This document shows, one piece after another, positions 47,570 to 57,829 of a stretch of 64,000 nt of DNA. The stretch is from Psilocybe azurescens (Eukaryota > Basidiomycota > Agaricomycetes > Agaricales > Agrocybaceae), in NCBI GenBank assembly GCA_023853785.1, contig JAJIRX010000016.1, positions 1 to 64,000 of the forward strand. Reading direction: 5' to 3'. The first letter of the stretch is position 1. Each line of letters begins with the position of its first letter. Both the position numbers and the translations under genes were made by a program. The notes below the pieces were generated by a model. The model worked only from the letters and a program-made list of their open reading frames with translations, ran no database searches and had not been told where the DNA came from.

Positions 47570-47650
47570 GCAGTAATAGTGTAGTTGGTAAAGCATGTGT
47601 AGAATTAGTATATATAAAGCTGTTGGTTCAATTCCTGTTGAGTGCATTTT
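47570..47650 (+). ncRNA. tRNA-like sequence (probable SINE head or tRNA relic)
   Basis: TAGTGTAGTTGGTAAAGC at 47577 resembles a tRNA box A/D-arm and GGTTCAATTCC at 47625-47635 a box B/T-arm, at a typical spacing. I cannot fold a full acceptor stem, so a SINE promoter remnant is more likely than a working tRNA gene. Confidence 0.5.
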
Positions 47651-47702
47651 ATAATTTTACATTTATTATAAATATCATGTGACTTTAATAGATTATATAA
47701 GA

Positions 47703-47860
47703 GCTTATATATGTTATGACTTCAAGCTTATATTCATGTGCATGGATAAAGCCAACAGTCAAGCAGTCAAGAACAGCGAGTTCAAGTAGTATCAAGTAAG
47801 AGGAGATAAGATTTTCAAGAACTAGCTAAGGAATAATAGCAGAGTCTACTGGCTATTTAA
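47703..47860 (-). mobile_element. CpG-depleted Gypsy LTR fragment
   Basis: TGTTATGACTTCAAGC... follows the start of the LTRs at 38945/44881 for about 150 bp, then diverges. Differences are mostly CG to TG or CA (TTATGAC for TTACGAC, TTCATGTGCATGG for TTCACGTGCGTGG, GCCAAC for GCCGAC). Confidence 0.8.
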
Positions 47861-49129
47861 GTGTTTTGAGTATCTACAATTATAGTACAAAATGAGTCCA
47901 AGCATGAGTCAGAACATAGGATGAGTCACAACAGTGCCATCGATGTGAGTCAGAGTGTGAGTCAGAACAAAAGTGAGTCATAACAGTATTGACAATGTGA
48001 GTCAGAATAGAATGAGTCAAATATACAATCACATGATGTTGCCCATCATAGAAGGTTTTTATATACAAAAGTGAAAAGAAAATAGAGTGTCCATAATAAT
48101 ATAATGCTGACTAAGCGGAAAATATTATATAATTTCAATAGCATATTTAACACTTATGTAAGAAATTATTATATAATGCTGACTAAGCACAATATCATGT
48201 GACTTCAGCACTTGCAGTTTATTATGTCTGTATATGACAATTTCTGAGTAGATCGGTGCAGAACTGTATAGTTCTGTTTAGATCTACTCAGATCTGCTCA
48301 GAGTTACTCAGCACTGAGTAGTGCAGATCAGAGCTCATGGAGGAGTGTAAAGTACTGCTGTGAGGGGGTGGTATGGGTTGGCTAACACTGGAAATGCTTG
48401 CAAAAAGCAAGTGCACACACATTTTGAGGATGCCTGCCTCTGGCACCTTTCTCCAACCCTCATCAACCTCTGCTCCTTCTTCTCCTGCTGTGGTTTTTGT
48501 CTGTTTGGTGGCCGACTCATCAATGTTCAACTGGTTCTGCTTACAGGAAACACATGCCTTGGGAGGGGGAAAGAGGGGGAGCAGCAGCAGTAGCAGTGGG
48601 TGTTTTATAGAGAGAGGAGGGGAGAGCGGAGAGGGAATGGATGGATATTTGGGTGGTGGGGAAGGAGGGGAGGGGAGAGTGGATGGGGGGGAAAGGGAAG
48701 CAAAAACTGAACCAACAAAGAAGTGATGTGGCATCAAAACCATGATGCTGGCAGTTGCCAAGATGCCAAAATCACGTGTATTTAATGGACGGATTTTGGA
48801 CTATTAAGGGTCTAAAAATATGTCTAGCTGATTGGTATCCCATCAAATGGTTACTGATTGATCAAAATGATATGTAAATTAATTAATTGATTCTAAATAC
48901 AGTGATTACATCATAATGATTGTAAAAATGAGCACATGCATATGCCAGTCCATTTTCAGTTCAGTTCTGGGGTATTCTGTTTTGTAAATGGATTCCGTTC
49001 AATTCTGCTGGAATTGATAATAAATAATATAGCAGGGCCTTGTGCTATATTTTTGCCCTTATTTCCGGCAGAATAGTGGATTCCATGACAGACTCTGGCA
49101 GACTCTAGCCGGAATATGTGGGGGACACA
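47861..49129. other. No gene recognised; short repeats and G-rich sequence
   Basis: Contains repeated GTGAGTCAGA units (47890-48020), GATCTACTCAGATCTGCTCAGA-like units (48270-48310), a G-rich tract (48555-48715), and an unidentified segment at about 48950-49130 that replaces the continuation of the KDZ transposase. Confidence 0.45.
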
Positions 49130-49957
49130 AAAGCCCTCCATTGCACCACCATTAATCAACCAGATATTGTCGTTATATTTTTGCCAAACATGGTTGACTT
49201 TGAAATTGCCATCAGTCACAAACATATGTTTGTATACAGTACTGTGTGGATTGCACATTAGATAAAATATCTTACTAGGTGTATATTTCACTTACCGATT
49301 TGGATCGTCCTTCCAATCAGTTGGCAACTTTATCCCTGGCTGAGGGTGGGTTGGGCAATACAGTGATAATGTTCCAGGTGGTGGGTTCCAAGGATCTTCA
49401 TTTTTGTGGCCATATCCAGCCCATCTTAATTTCTTGAGCCATTGCCATAGCTGAGACACACAGCAAAATTCATGATAAACAATGACAATTTCCGTCTGGC
49501 CAATAGGCATTGTCATTTGCTGAATGAGTTGATAAAATTGATAGGCTGATGCCTTCAGCTCCAAGTTACAAAGGCAAAAATGATCCATGAGTTGCACAGT
49601 GAAGAGGGTCCGTATCTTTGTAAAGCTGGCTAGAAGGAGCTGGCAAGCAACCAAGTCCATTGGGACCAAATTTTCACTACAGCAGTAACAAATTACCATG
49701 GCCATATGATGAATGCTGTTTATGTGCAAAATTCTGATGTAGTTGTTATTTAAACCATCTGCCACTGGAACACTTGGTTGAGTCCAGTGGGCATTGTGTT
49801 TATGCTCTTGTTTGGTATCATCCACCCTGGCAGCCAAATAATCATTATTGGCCCTGTTTATTGACACTTGGTCAGTCAAACCATTCAAACCTAAGTAGCC
49901 ACTGAAATCTTCAACATCTGCTTCAGGATCATTGCCCTCTTTGTCCTCCGCAATTTA
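49130..49957 (-). pseudogene. KDZ-family transposase (CxC2-associated type), internal fragment
   Basis: KDZ transposases (Kyakuja-Dileera-Zisupton) are abundant in mushrooms. Read on the minus strand: LHINSIHHMAMVICYC, FTKIRTLFTVQLMDHFCLCN, ASAYQFYQLIQQM, LKKLRWAGYGHKNEDPW, then GTLSLYCPTHPQPGIKLPTD and WKDDPNR. A 54-bp intron (49242-49295, GTAAG...ACACAG) joins to TVYKHMFVTDGNFKVNHVWQ and DNIWLINGGAM. The CPxCPQPGINLP and DGNFKADH blocks are family hallmarks and the DGNF Asp is thought to be catalytic. A stop lies near 49960 upstream, no CxC2 cysteine cluster is seen, and foreign sequence replaces the C-terminal half. Remnant only. Confidence 0.8.
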
Positions 49958-51660
49958 GTCATTGAATGAGCAGTCAACATCTTCTTTGTCATCAGTGCAT
50001 GATTGATTGAAGAAATGAAAAGCATGTACATTTGTTGGTATGTCATTGTCCCTGTCCATTGGATGTGATATACACTGTGCATCAGAGGCCAACATTATCA
50101 GAGCCGACATATTCAACAGAACTGATATATTTCTCAGGGCTGATTGGTTTTTGGAGCTGGTGTACTCTGTGGGGCTGATGTTTCTGCCAGAGCTGATGTA
50201 TGTACTGGGCCCGACATGTTGACCAGACCAAAATTGACTGAATGATGCATTGTTTCTAACTTGTCTTGTTCCTGGCAGTCTGGATGTTCCTGTAAAGATT
50301 CCAAATAATTCTTCTGGAATTGAAGAGATTCACATATAGCTGGAAAAGTAAGATGAGAGACCAAAATGTAGCAGCCAACTTCCCATAACTTGGCTCTGCA
50401 GAAGTGAGATTCTGCTCAGCATTCATTTCTATGGAAAGGTGCTACTTGGTGAGATGTTTGCATGCATTTTTGACAAACTGGCTCTCCAAGTGAACAATCC
50501 ATGCATCTCCATATCACCCAAGTGCCAGTTGAACAGGATAGGCAATACTTCTTGTCAGCTGGCCACGTCTCTCAAACAAGTGATGCTTGAAGTAAGTCTT
50601 CTATTCTGTCTACCCATTCTCTCATATATTCCTTCTGAGTCTGCATAATACCATTTGAACAATTTTCTAAACAATTTCTTGAACCATTATCTTGCTTTTC
50701 TTCCAATGAGGCATATTAAAAGGCTCTGTGTAGACCCCACCATCATTGAACATATTTTGGTCAACCATTTGTTCTCTTGGATTAGTTTCTTCATTTGACG
50801 TTGGATCTTCTGTAACAGCTGTCACAAGGAGCACTAAAACTCTTCACTGGTTTTTGGGACCACTGATTCACATACAAGTCGTATTATACATTACAAAAAA
50901 TATCTACATGTGTGGCAAGAATGATATATACACATTTGGCCAACTATCATTGATGAGGCCTCTTGCTAGTTGCTCTCACAGGAGCAACATTAGCAAGCAG
51001 ACATTTGCCTGGATGTTCAGGTGTTGGACTAAGGGAGGCCAATAGTGATGGACGTGGTGATGCAAGATGCGGAGAATGTCAATGACTATGTGGTTCATCT
51101 TCAGGTGTCATATGCAGCGCATGTTAGTTTTTGTGATTAAACACTTTGTTTCTAATGTTCTACACTTGATATTTGGACTTGTACAAATGGACACTTAGTT
51201 AGAATTCGCTCTTTTTGGTGTTTTTGCACACTGTTCTGTTAATAACTTTTTGTAGAGTAAAGTTATTCAAATTCTGATTACTGATCCGGAATCCCCTCGT
51301 TGAGACAGTTCCGGTGATATATAATTTGTTCGCGTAATTATAGGTTTGGTGTTTTGATGCAATATTGTGGACACCTATAGTCACGCCTCGCCATTTTTAG
51401 ACACTTAGCCATGTAAAAGACCAGTATTCCTACTATGTCTGAGGAAACAAAGACACTAAAACAAGATTTGGAGTCTACAGAAGCAATTTACTATTTTCAC
51501 TCATACTTGTCATTGTTGCGCATTTGAGATTTGACTCTATTGTTACTCATCAGTATAGCTACTGATTTGTGCATTATTGTCTATTTCTAACAGCGCAAGG
51601 AGAGACTGAGATGGAATAATTGGACCAACAGATTTAGCTGCCAGAGATGTGTTGGCGCCA
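49958..51660. other. No gene recognised (possible KDZ 5' region)
   Basis: Short frames only. One at 50364-50134 (minus, FQKNYLESLQEHPDCQEQDK) could belong to the N-terminal part of the KDZ gene but has no recognisable motif. Confidence 0.4.
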
Positions 51661-51664
51661 ATGT

Positions 51665-52249
51665 TCACAGAGTCTGGGTTGGGGCTGATGTGTGTAGGAG
51701 CACTGCTGATATTTGCTCTCTTGGTAATGATGTGCCCTTTCTCTGTGTTGGTAGCAATTGCAACAGTATGCAATGATGATGTGATATCTGTATCCATTGC
51801 AATGTCCAATGTTTGCAAGATGGAAAAAATTCATTGATTGTTGAATTCAACTCAGTTGCTGAGCCACATGCCAACTCCAATGACTGAATGTGAGGAGTAC
51901 TGGCCACAATTATAGTGGTACTGTATGTGGCCTGCTCCTGTGAGTTAGTGGGTGTTGGAGGTATTAATTGAATGGATGGAGAGATATCTGTATGAACTGA
52001 TGAGTTAACTGCTCCTTTTTCTTCACCCAAATTGTTTCTGAGTTGAGTTGTTGCTGAGTTGAGTTGTTGCTGAGTTGAGTTGTTGCTGAGTTGAGTTGTT
52101 GCTGAGTTGAGTTGTTGCTGAGTTGAGTTGTTGCTGAGTTGAGTTGGGACCGAGATAGTGGGGCCGATGGCCAAAGCCATGCTTCTAGTCAGTACCATGC
52201 CATCGGACAGGGCACCAATTGGCCCTGACTCAGTTTGTATTGTCCACAT
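51665..52249 (-). other. Low-complexity open frame over a 16-bp tandem repeat
   Basis: A 194-codon frame rich in Ser, Thr, Gln and Asn. Its central QLSNNSTQQQLNSATT periodicity comes from the 16-bp repeat at 52034-52146 read in three frames. No family recognised; possibly the N-terminal linker of a dead gene. Confidence 0.3.
52034..52146. repeat. Tandem repeat, 16-bp unit CTGAGTTGAGTTGTTG, about 7 copies
   Basis: Nearly perfect head-to-tail copies. Confidence 0.95.
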
Positions 52250-52605
52250 TGTAGCCTAGCTGTTATCGTGAGTTTCAGCAGATCAAATGTTGGAAATGCT
52301 ATGAATATTGGCCATGTCAGCTGTTGCATCAAGTACTCCATCCTGAATGTTGATGGCCAATCCTATCAGCTCTGGTTCCACTTGATGGGATGTTGGTGGA
52401 CCATTTTCTTTCAGTTCTCAAAGCATTTTTGCAACATCAGCATACCAATTGTTGATTTGCTCCAATTTCACCAGAATATCATCCATTTTCCCCCTCCAGG
52501 TGTGCAACACAGTGGCTGAGCCCAGCATTCAGTCCATGCACCACTGAATTCTCCAGCTGAACACAAGATCTGCTCAATAGTAGTGACCAGCAGTTTTCAT
52601 ATTAC
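52250..52605. other. No gene recognised
   Basis: A 94-codon plus-strand frame (52235-52519) has no known motif. Confidence 0.4.
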
Positions 52606-53512
52606 AGGGACCTATCCACAGATGTGATTTGAATAGGGTATAAGGGTAATGAGATGCATTTCATTCTTTCATAACAAGCCTAGCCTGACTATCATTATCA
52701 GTAGGCATTTCATTTCTTTCAATCCAAGTCTGGCAGTCATTATTCTGGCCCTTTCATTTTTTTTTTCAATACAAACAGGCATTTCATTTTCTTGTGCCCT
52801 ATTTCATTATCCCAGGATAAATACCAATATATTCCAATGCAGATGAGAATTTATTATATAAGATTACATAACACAGATGCATAACCTGTTAGTTGCCTCT
52901 ATTTAATAGATATATCTTAGCTCTCTTCAAATTATGGCCTTAAATCAAAACATTATATAAGATATCATCTGATCCCATCCACCTGGGGTGGTGACATAAG
53001 GAAATGCTCAAATATACATTTTTGTTACTATATATAATAATGCAGGTTCTATCACATTAAATTCTCTAAGTTATGATAGCCAAATAAATGAATGAAATAT
53101 ACAGAAGTAATGAGATACCTTCACCTTTAGTTTATGAAAGTTTTTCAAATTTGTAATATCCCTATGGGGATAAGATAATCCAAGAAGATTATGAAATCCT
53201 CAGCATTACAATTCAAGAAGTTATGATATTACAATGTTAATGAAATACTCAGGAATTATGATATAATAAAAGGATTTTCTGTCCACTTATAATAGTCCCA
53301 AAGTAATGAGTTCCATGGATAATGAAATTCCTGATGATAGCCAGGCCAGGTTTGAAAGAAATGAAATGGCCAGAATAATGATAGCCAGACTTGGATTGAA
53401 AGAAATGAAATGCCCACTGGTAATGATAATCAGGCTAGGCTTGTTATAAAAGAATGAAATGCATCTCATTACCCTTAGGCCCTATTCAAATCACATCTGT
53501 GGATAGGTCCCT
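52606..53512. mobile_element. TIR element without transposase (MITE-like), about 0.9 kb
   Basis: Ends are inverted repeats of about 200 bp: 52606 AGGGACCTATCCACAGATG... against ...CATCTGTGGATAGGTCCCT at 53512, continuing through ATGAGATGCATTTCATTC, AACAAGCCTAGCCTGA and ATTTCTTTCAATCCAAG with few mismatches. The AT-rich centre codes for nothing. Flanks (TTAC / ATAA) give no certain target duplication. Confidence 0.8.
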
Positions 53513-53526
53513 ATAATACCACTCGC

Positions 53527-53780
53527 ATTGTCTGCCCTTTGGGCCTTCACCTTCCCTTTACTGTGCCCAGGACTACTTCCTGGGTAGGGCTGAAGTGGTT
53601 GAGTCCACCCGTTGTTGTCTGCCCTTTGTTGTTGTTGTTGTTGTTGTTGTTGTCTGCCCATTGTTGTCATCTGCTCTTTGTCATTGCTGGTATTGTCTGC
53701 CCTCTGGACCTTCACCTCCCTTCACCATGTCCAGGACTACTTCCTGGATAGACCTGAAGTGGTTGAGTCCACTGTTGTCA
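53527..53780. repeat. 90-bp direct repeat flanking a (TTG)n microsatellite
   Basis: About 53527-53620 and 53691-53778 share CAGGACTACTTCCTGG and CTGAAGTGGTTGAGTCCAC. Between them is a run of TTG units at about 53627-53656. Confidence 0.85.
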
Positions 53781-53839
53781 TCGCCTGTCCCTCCCATTGG
53801 GCTCTTTGTCATTCATTCCTGGGTTCTGTCTTTTGCAGG

Positions 53840-54390
53840 ACAGTGTGATATACTATTCTCCTAACTCTTGTCGCACTGTGATCATCCCACTGAGGCCAGA
53901 CAACACACCCCCAACCCCCTGCCCTTTGATGCACCTGGCCTCCATGTTGGAATGTTTAAGCAACCCATCTGGTGGACTGAAGTGTATGGCTGGATGGTGT
54001 TTGTACCTCTTGCCCCTTCCTTCATATCCACACCATTCTATGAGTTCTGTTGGACTCCAGGCACAGAGGAAGTTGATTATGTTCCTCCAAATTCAAAATT
54101 TCCAATGGGAAAGCAGTACAGAATGAACCAGAACAATCTCTTTAATTGGGCATGGGCTGAAGAGCGAATTGTGGAAGCTTGCCGCAAATTGCACCTGTGG
54201 TATCACATTCCCAGTAGCCTATGTCTCTACACTATGATTGCTGTTACAAGTCAATGGATGTGCTGCAAAAAGTCATCTTGACTGCTTGTGATTGGTTTGC
54301 AATGTGGATGGGCCTTATGTCATACTTTGACACTTCAGCCAAATACTCTGAAAACTGTGCTGGAGAGATGATCCCCAACTCTGATCATCC
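53840..54390 (+). pseudogene. Unrecognised protein gene, left part (split by repeats)
   Basis: One frame reads VWWTEVYGW-like text: MFKQPIWWTEVYGWMVFVPL, STPFYEFCWTPGTEEVDYVP, MNQNNLFNWAWAEERIVEAC, RKLHLWYHIPSSLCLYTMIA, with a stop near 54280. The style is that of an agaricomycete-specific protein whose other half lies at 56520-57350 on the same strand. No function can be assigned. CpG-poor. Confidence 0.5.
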
Positions 54391-54399
54391 TCCCATGTG

Positions 54400-54850
54400 A
54401 GGTCTTTACCCTCACCCATATATTCCAGGTGGAGTCCACCAACTCCTGCATGGAGTTGGTGGAGTCCACATGGAGTTTGGTGACTTTTTTGGCAGGTGTA
54501 CCAGCCATTTAGAGGTGGAGGCTCCACCTGGAGTCCAGCTGGAATCCGCTCATCCTCCATGTGGACTCCATGTGGAACTTCATCTGAGTCTCACATCCTC
54601 CATATGGATTCTATATGGATTTGACTCAAGAAGCATGTATATCAGCATTAATACACTATTTCAGGGTCAATTTCTAATGGACTCCAGGTGGAGGATGATC
54701 CCCAGATTTTATTTATATTTTATTTATATTTTATTATAATGTAAAAAAAAAAGCACCAACAGGAATTGAACTCGGGCATCTGAGAATGCCGCACACTGAT
54801 GTTAAACCAACTAAGCTATAGAGCCTTTGTAATTCATCAAATTTTGATGG
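54400..54850 (-). mobile_element. tRNA-derived SINE-like element, copy B (inverted relative to copy A)
   Basis: On the minus strand: TAGCTTAGTTGG (54808-54819) and GAGTTCAATTCC (54762-54773) as box A and B, GTTGGTGC then T-rich and A-rich tracts, TCTGGGGATCATCC, then a CCATATGGA/CCATGTGGA-rich body ending ATATGGGTGAGGGTAAAG. Colinear with 45910-46345. It lies inside the split gene. Confidence 0.75.
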
Positions 54851-55000
54851 CCTACATACCAATACAGCTATTTACTTGGCATTTATTGGCAAGTGACAAA
54901 TAACGTCATGTATGTGACTTATTGATGCCATGTTGGTCCGTTTATTATTTCCACCACCCCACCTCTTCCTCCAACCACCACCACCCTGCTGCTGCCGCCG
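54851..55000. other. Short spacer between SINE-like copy and VNTR element
   Basis: No feature recognised. Confidence 0.3.
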
Positions 55001-56130
55001 TGCGTGCCCCCCACCTCGCCGTTGTCAGTCGGAGCCAGGCCCATGCCAACCCGACCTGACACGCATCGCATCGCAACGAACCGAGACCGACGAAGAACAG
55101 ACGGACACACGCGAACGAAGGGAGGTGAGTATGGAACGAGACGGAACGAGGCAGGTGGAGAATGAGGAACGAGGCGAAGCGAATGCGAACGAGGGGGGAA
55201 CGAGGCGATGCGATGTGAATGAGGAACGAGGTTGCAACCCCAGGTAAGTCAGCGAATTCAGCATGCCGCCGCCATTAACTGCTCCCCCCCTCTTTTTCGT
55301 GTAGGCTGACGACAACGACAACGACGGGTACGTATGGTATGTACAATGATGGGTACGACAGCACGCAGGACGCATACAGACGACGACACCAACACGTACG
55401 CAGACCATGACGACAATGTGTACAACGGCCGTGACAACGATGACAACGGCCACAACCACCACGACTACGGCGTGTCGATGGCCACAACAACAACGACCAC
55501 GACACATACAATGGCCACGACAACGACAATGACGTGTACGACAATGACAACAACGCGTCACGACGGCCACGACAACAACAACAACAACAACAACATGTAC
55601 CGACAGCCATGACAACGACAACGACAACGCGTACAACAGCCACGACAACAACAGCGATGTGTACAACGACGGCAACGTGTACAACAGCCACAACAACAAC
55701 AACAACGCGTATGACAGACGCAGCGGACACGACAGCACAACATACAGACATGCCGGATGCATACGACGGCCACCACGACATGTACGAAGGCTACCACAGC
55801 GTGTACGACGGCCACCTCAACGATGACAATGCGTATGGCGGGGCTACAAGCAACACGGCCATCCTCTTGCCCCCTTTTTTCTTCTTTCTTCTTTTTTTTC
55901 TTTTTTTTTATCTCGTTTTCTCTTTTTTTTTTTCATGTTCATGTGCTTCTATATTTATTTGAACCAACTATGTACCCTCTCGCCTCCTTTTTTGTCTGTT
56001 TTGTATGTTTTTCTTTTATTTCTTTTGTTTTATATATTTTTATATATTTCTTTTTTATGTTTCAGTGGTGATGAACTTTGCTAGTAGATAATATTGTAGA
56101 TAATAATGTAGTATATAGTTTTTAATATAT
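55000..56130 (+). mobile_element. VNTR element, CpG-rich copy
   Basis: Left flank with CGACCTGACACGCATCGCATC (55049), then AACGAGG repeats, CAACCCCAGGTAAGTCAG, ATTAACTGCTCCCCCCCTC, the array (55300-55850), GGCCATCCTCTTGCCCCC and a long T-rich tail to about 56130. Counterpart of 38280-38944 in inverted orientation. No protein of its own: the Thr-rich and Val-rich frames follow the repeat. Confidence 0.75.
55300..55850 (+). repeat. VNTR of ACGACAACGACA / GTGTACGACGGCCAC type
   Basis: Three- and six-base based repeats with CAACAA runs (55570-55600, 55685-55710) and recurring GTACGACGGCCAC. Confidence 0.9.
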
Positions 56131-56249
56131 TATATATACATTCTTACATGAATTTACTCTAAGAAAATACATTCCAATTAAAATCTGGCTATAGCTGGAC
56201 TTTGTGAAATTCAATAAGTCTGCTCTCTGATGGCCTAAGCTGGAATATT

Positions 56250-56510
56250 GTTACCCAGGTATGGAGTCCAGGTGGATTCTAATTGAACTCCACCTGGACT
56301 CCACCTGAACTCCACCTGGCCTCCACCTGGCCTCCAGTTGGATTCAAGTGGAATTGCTTGAAGTCCATCTGGAGTCCATCTGGAGTCCACCTGAACTCCA
56401 CCTATCAAAGATAACTTTCTGAACACTTGGATATGTTCCAGATGGAGTCCATGTGGAGTCCACCACTTCTGTATGGAGTTGGTGGACTCCACATGGAGTA
56501 TATGGGTGGA
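56250..56510. repeat. CCACCTGGA / CCATGTGGA palindromic repeat cluster
   Basis: Repeated GGAGTCCAYCTGGA-like units, ending GGTGGACTCCACATGGAGTATATGGGTGGAGGTAAAG, the same terminus as the SINE-like copies but without a recognisable tRNA-like head. Confidence 0.75.
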
Positions 56511-56519
56511 GGTAAAGTA

Positions 56520-57350
56520 CACTCCCATGTGGTACCACAGGCTCAATAAAGCCTGCAATTTCCCTCACTGTTGGCTTGATGGCCTTCTTTTGTCAAGTGT
56601 CTGTCATTTTGCTGTCCAGAATCCACGAGCTGGCATTATCTTCCCTTGGCATGAACAAGAGAGGGCAAGACCCACTATAAAACTTTTAATGGAGCATCAA
56701 ATTCCCATTTTCTTTCCCTGGGTCTTGTTAGCTGAAAAGGCTATTTCGCAAAACCTGTCTCTTTGCTATCTTGCACCTCCTCAGGATATGCTGAAGGAAG
56801 CTTTGGACAAGGTATTCCTTGAACAAAGCATTCCTTTGGCTGGTTGTCTATCAGAGCAGAAGCTATATATGACACCTCCAAGAAACTTGCAGATATCATT
56901 GTCCACTTTGATTCTGAGCATCGTGATGCAGCACTTGCAGCGGCAGACATGCTGACACAGACCATGATCAAGTTGAGGGAAGACAAAGACAAGGGTCACT
57001 TGTATCAGACATGGAATTCCTTTTTGAAAATAGAGAAAAGCAGCAGGTGGAGTTGTTGAGGGTTGAGAACAATAAATCCTGTCAGGCTCGCAAGCAATGG
57101 GAGATGAATCTGCCCACAAAAAGACTTTGATGTACACTTGGCATAAAATCACATCCTCTGGGGGTGCTGTGGTATACATGCATATTAGCATCACCAAGCG
57201 CGAACTTTGAACACATGCATGCTGCATGTCCACCTTGTTGTCAAGTTTACAATGCAATTTCAAACAAGTGGGACCTTTGCACTGCATTCCTGCTGCCTAG
57301 TCACTCTAGGGGCCCCAGGAGGTCAGAAATTCAGCTGTCCAAAAAGGCTA
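56520..57350 (+). pseudogene. Unrecognised protein gene, right part
   Basis: Frame at 56560-56900: AGIIFPWHEQERARPTIKLL, IPIFFPWVLLAEKAISQN, LCYLAPPQDMLKEALDKVF. A frame change leads to LADIIVHFDSEHRDAALAAA and LYQTWNSFLKIE, and the last piece near 57250-57290 reads YNAISNKWDLCTAF. An ending of NEWDLCxxF type is typical of a family of long agaricomycete proteins of unknown function. Frame changes and the repeats upstream mean it is not expressed as a whole. Confidence 0.5.
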
Positions 57351-57829
57351 ATTTTCTGACTCCATAAGGAGATAATTCTGCCACTAAGAGACAGAAAGAA
57401 AGGGCGGAATGAGGTCGGAAATACATCCACGAAATTGAACGTTTCCTACCCTTCCTTTTGGGACTGACCCTGTCATAAGGAGTGAAAATTCCGAGCTTTA
57501 GAGATAGAAAAAAGCTAAAAAAAGGTCTTATTATACGACATAGAAAGTCAAAAATCAGTACTCAATAAATCAAGATGATCTGAAAATGAGCGGTTAAAAG
57601 GTTCTTTTTAAGACCTAAAATGTTGGAAAAATAGTACTCAGCAAATGAGGAAGGTCTGAAAATGAGCATTTCTTACACCGTTTGGAAGGCCAAAAATCAC
57701 AACTTTATTGAAGGAAAGATATCCAGATTTTACCATTTTTATCACACTTAAAATGCAGAAAATTACAATCTAACATGTATGGAAATCACATTTATTAATA
57801 ATATCATGACTACGAGATCTGATCTTCAC
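57351..57829. other. No gene recognised; weak repeat
   Basis: AAAAATCAGTACTCAATAAA...GATCTGAAAATGAGC and AAAAATAGTACTCAGCAAA...GGTCTGAAAATGAGC (about 57550-57670) form an imperfect ~77-bp duplication. Confidence 0.45.

Noticed and set aside
47570..47650. Functional tRNA gene
   Set aside because: Boxes A and B are present but I cannot pair an acceptor stem, and similar heads introduce SINE-like elements nearby.
51199..51384. Minus-strand frame with short amphipathic text
   Set aside because: Too short and without motif or homologous copy.
55025..55962. Val/Cys-rich and Thr-rich open frames of 140-245 codons
   Set aside because: Three- and six-base repeats keep several frames open on both strands; no start, intron or domain evidence.
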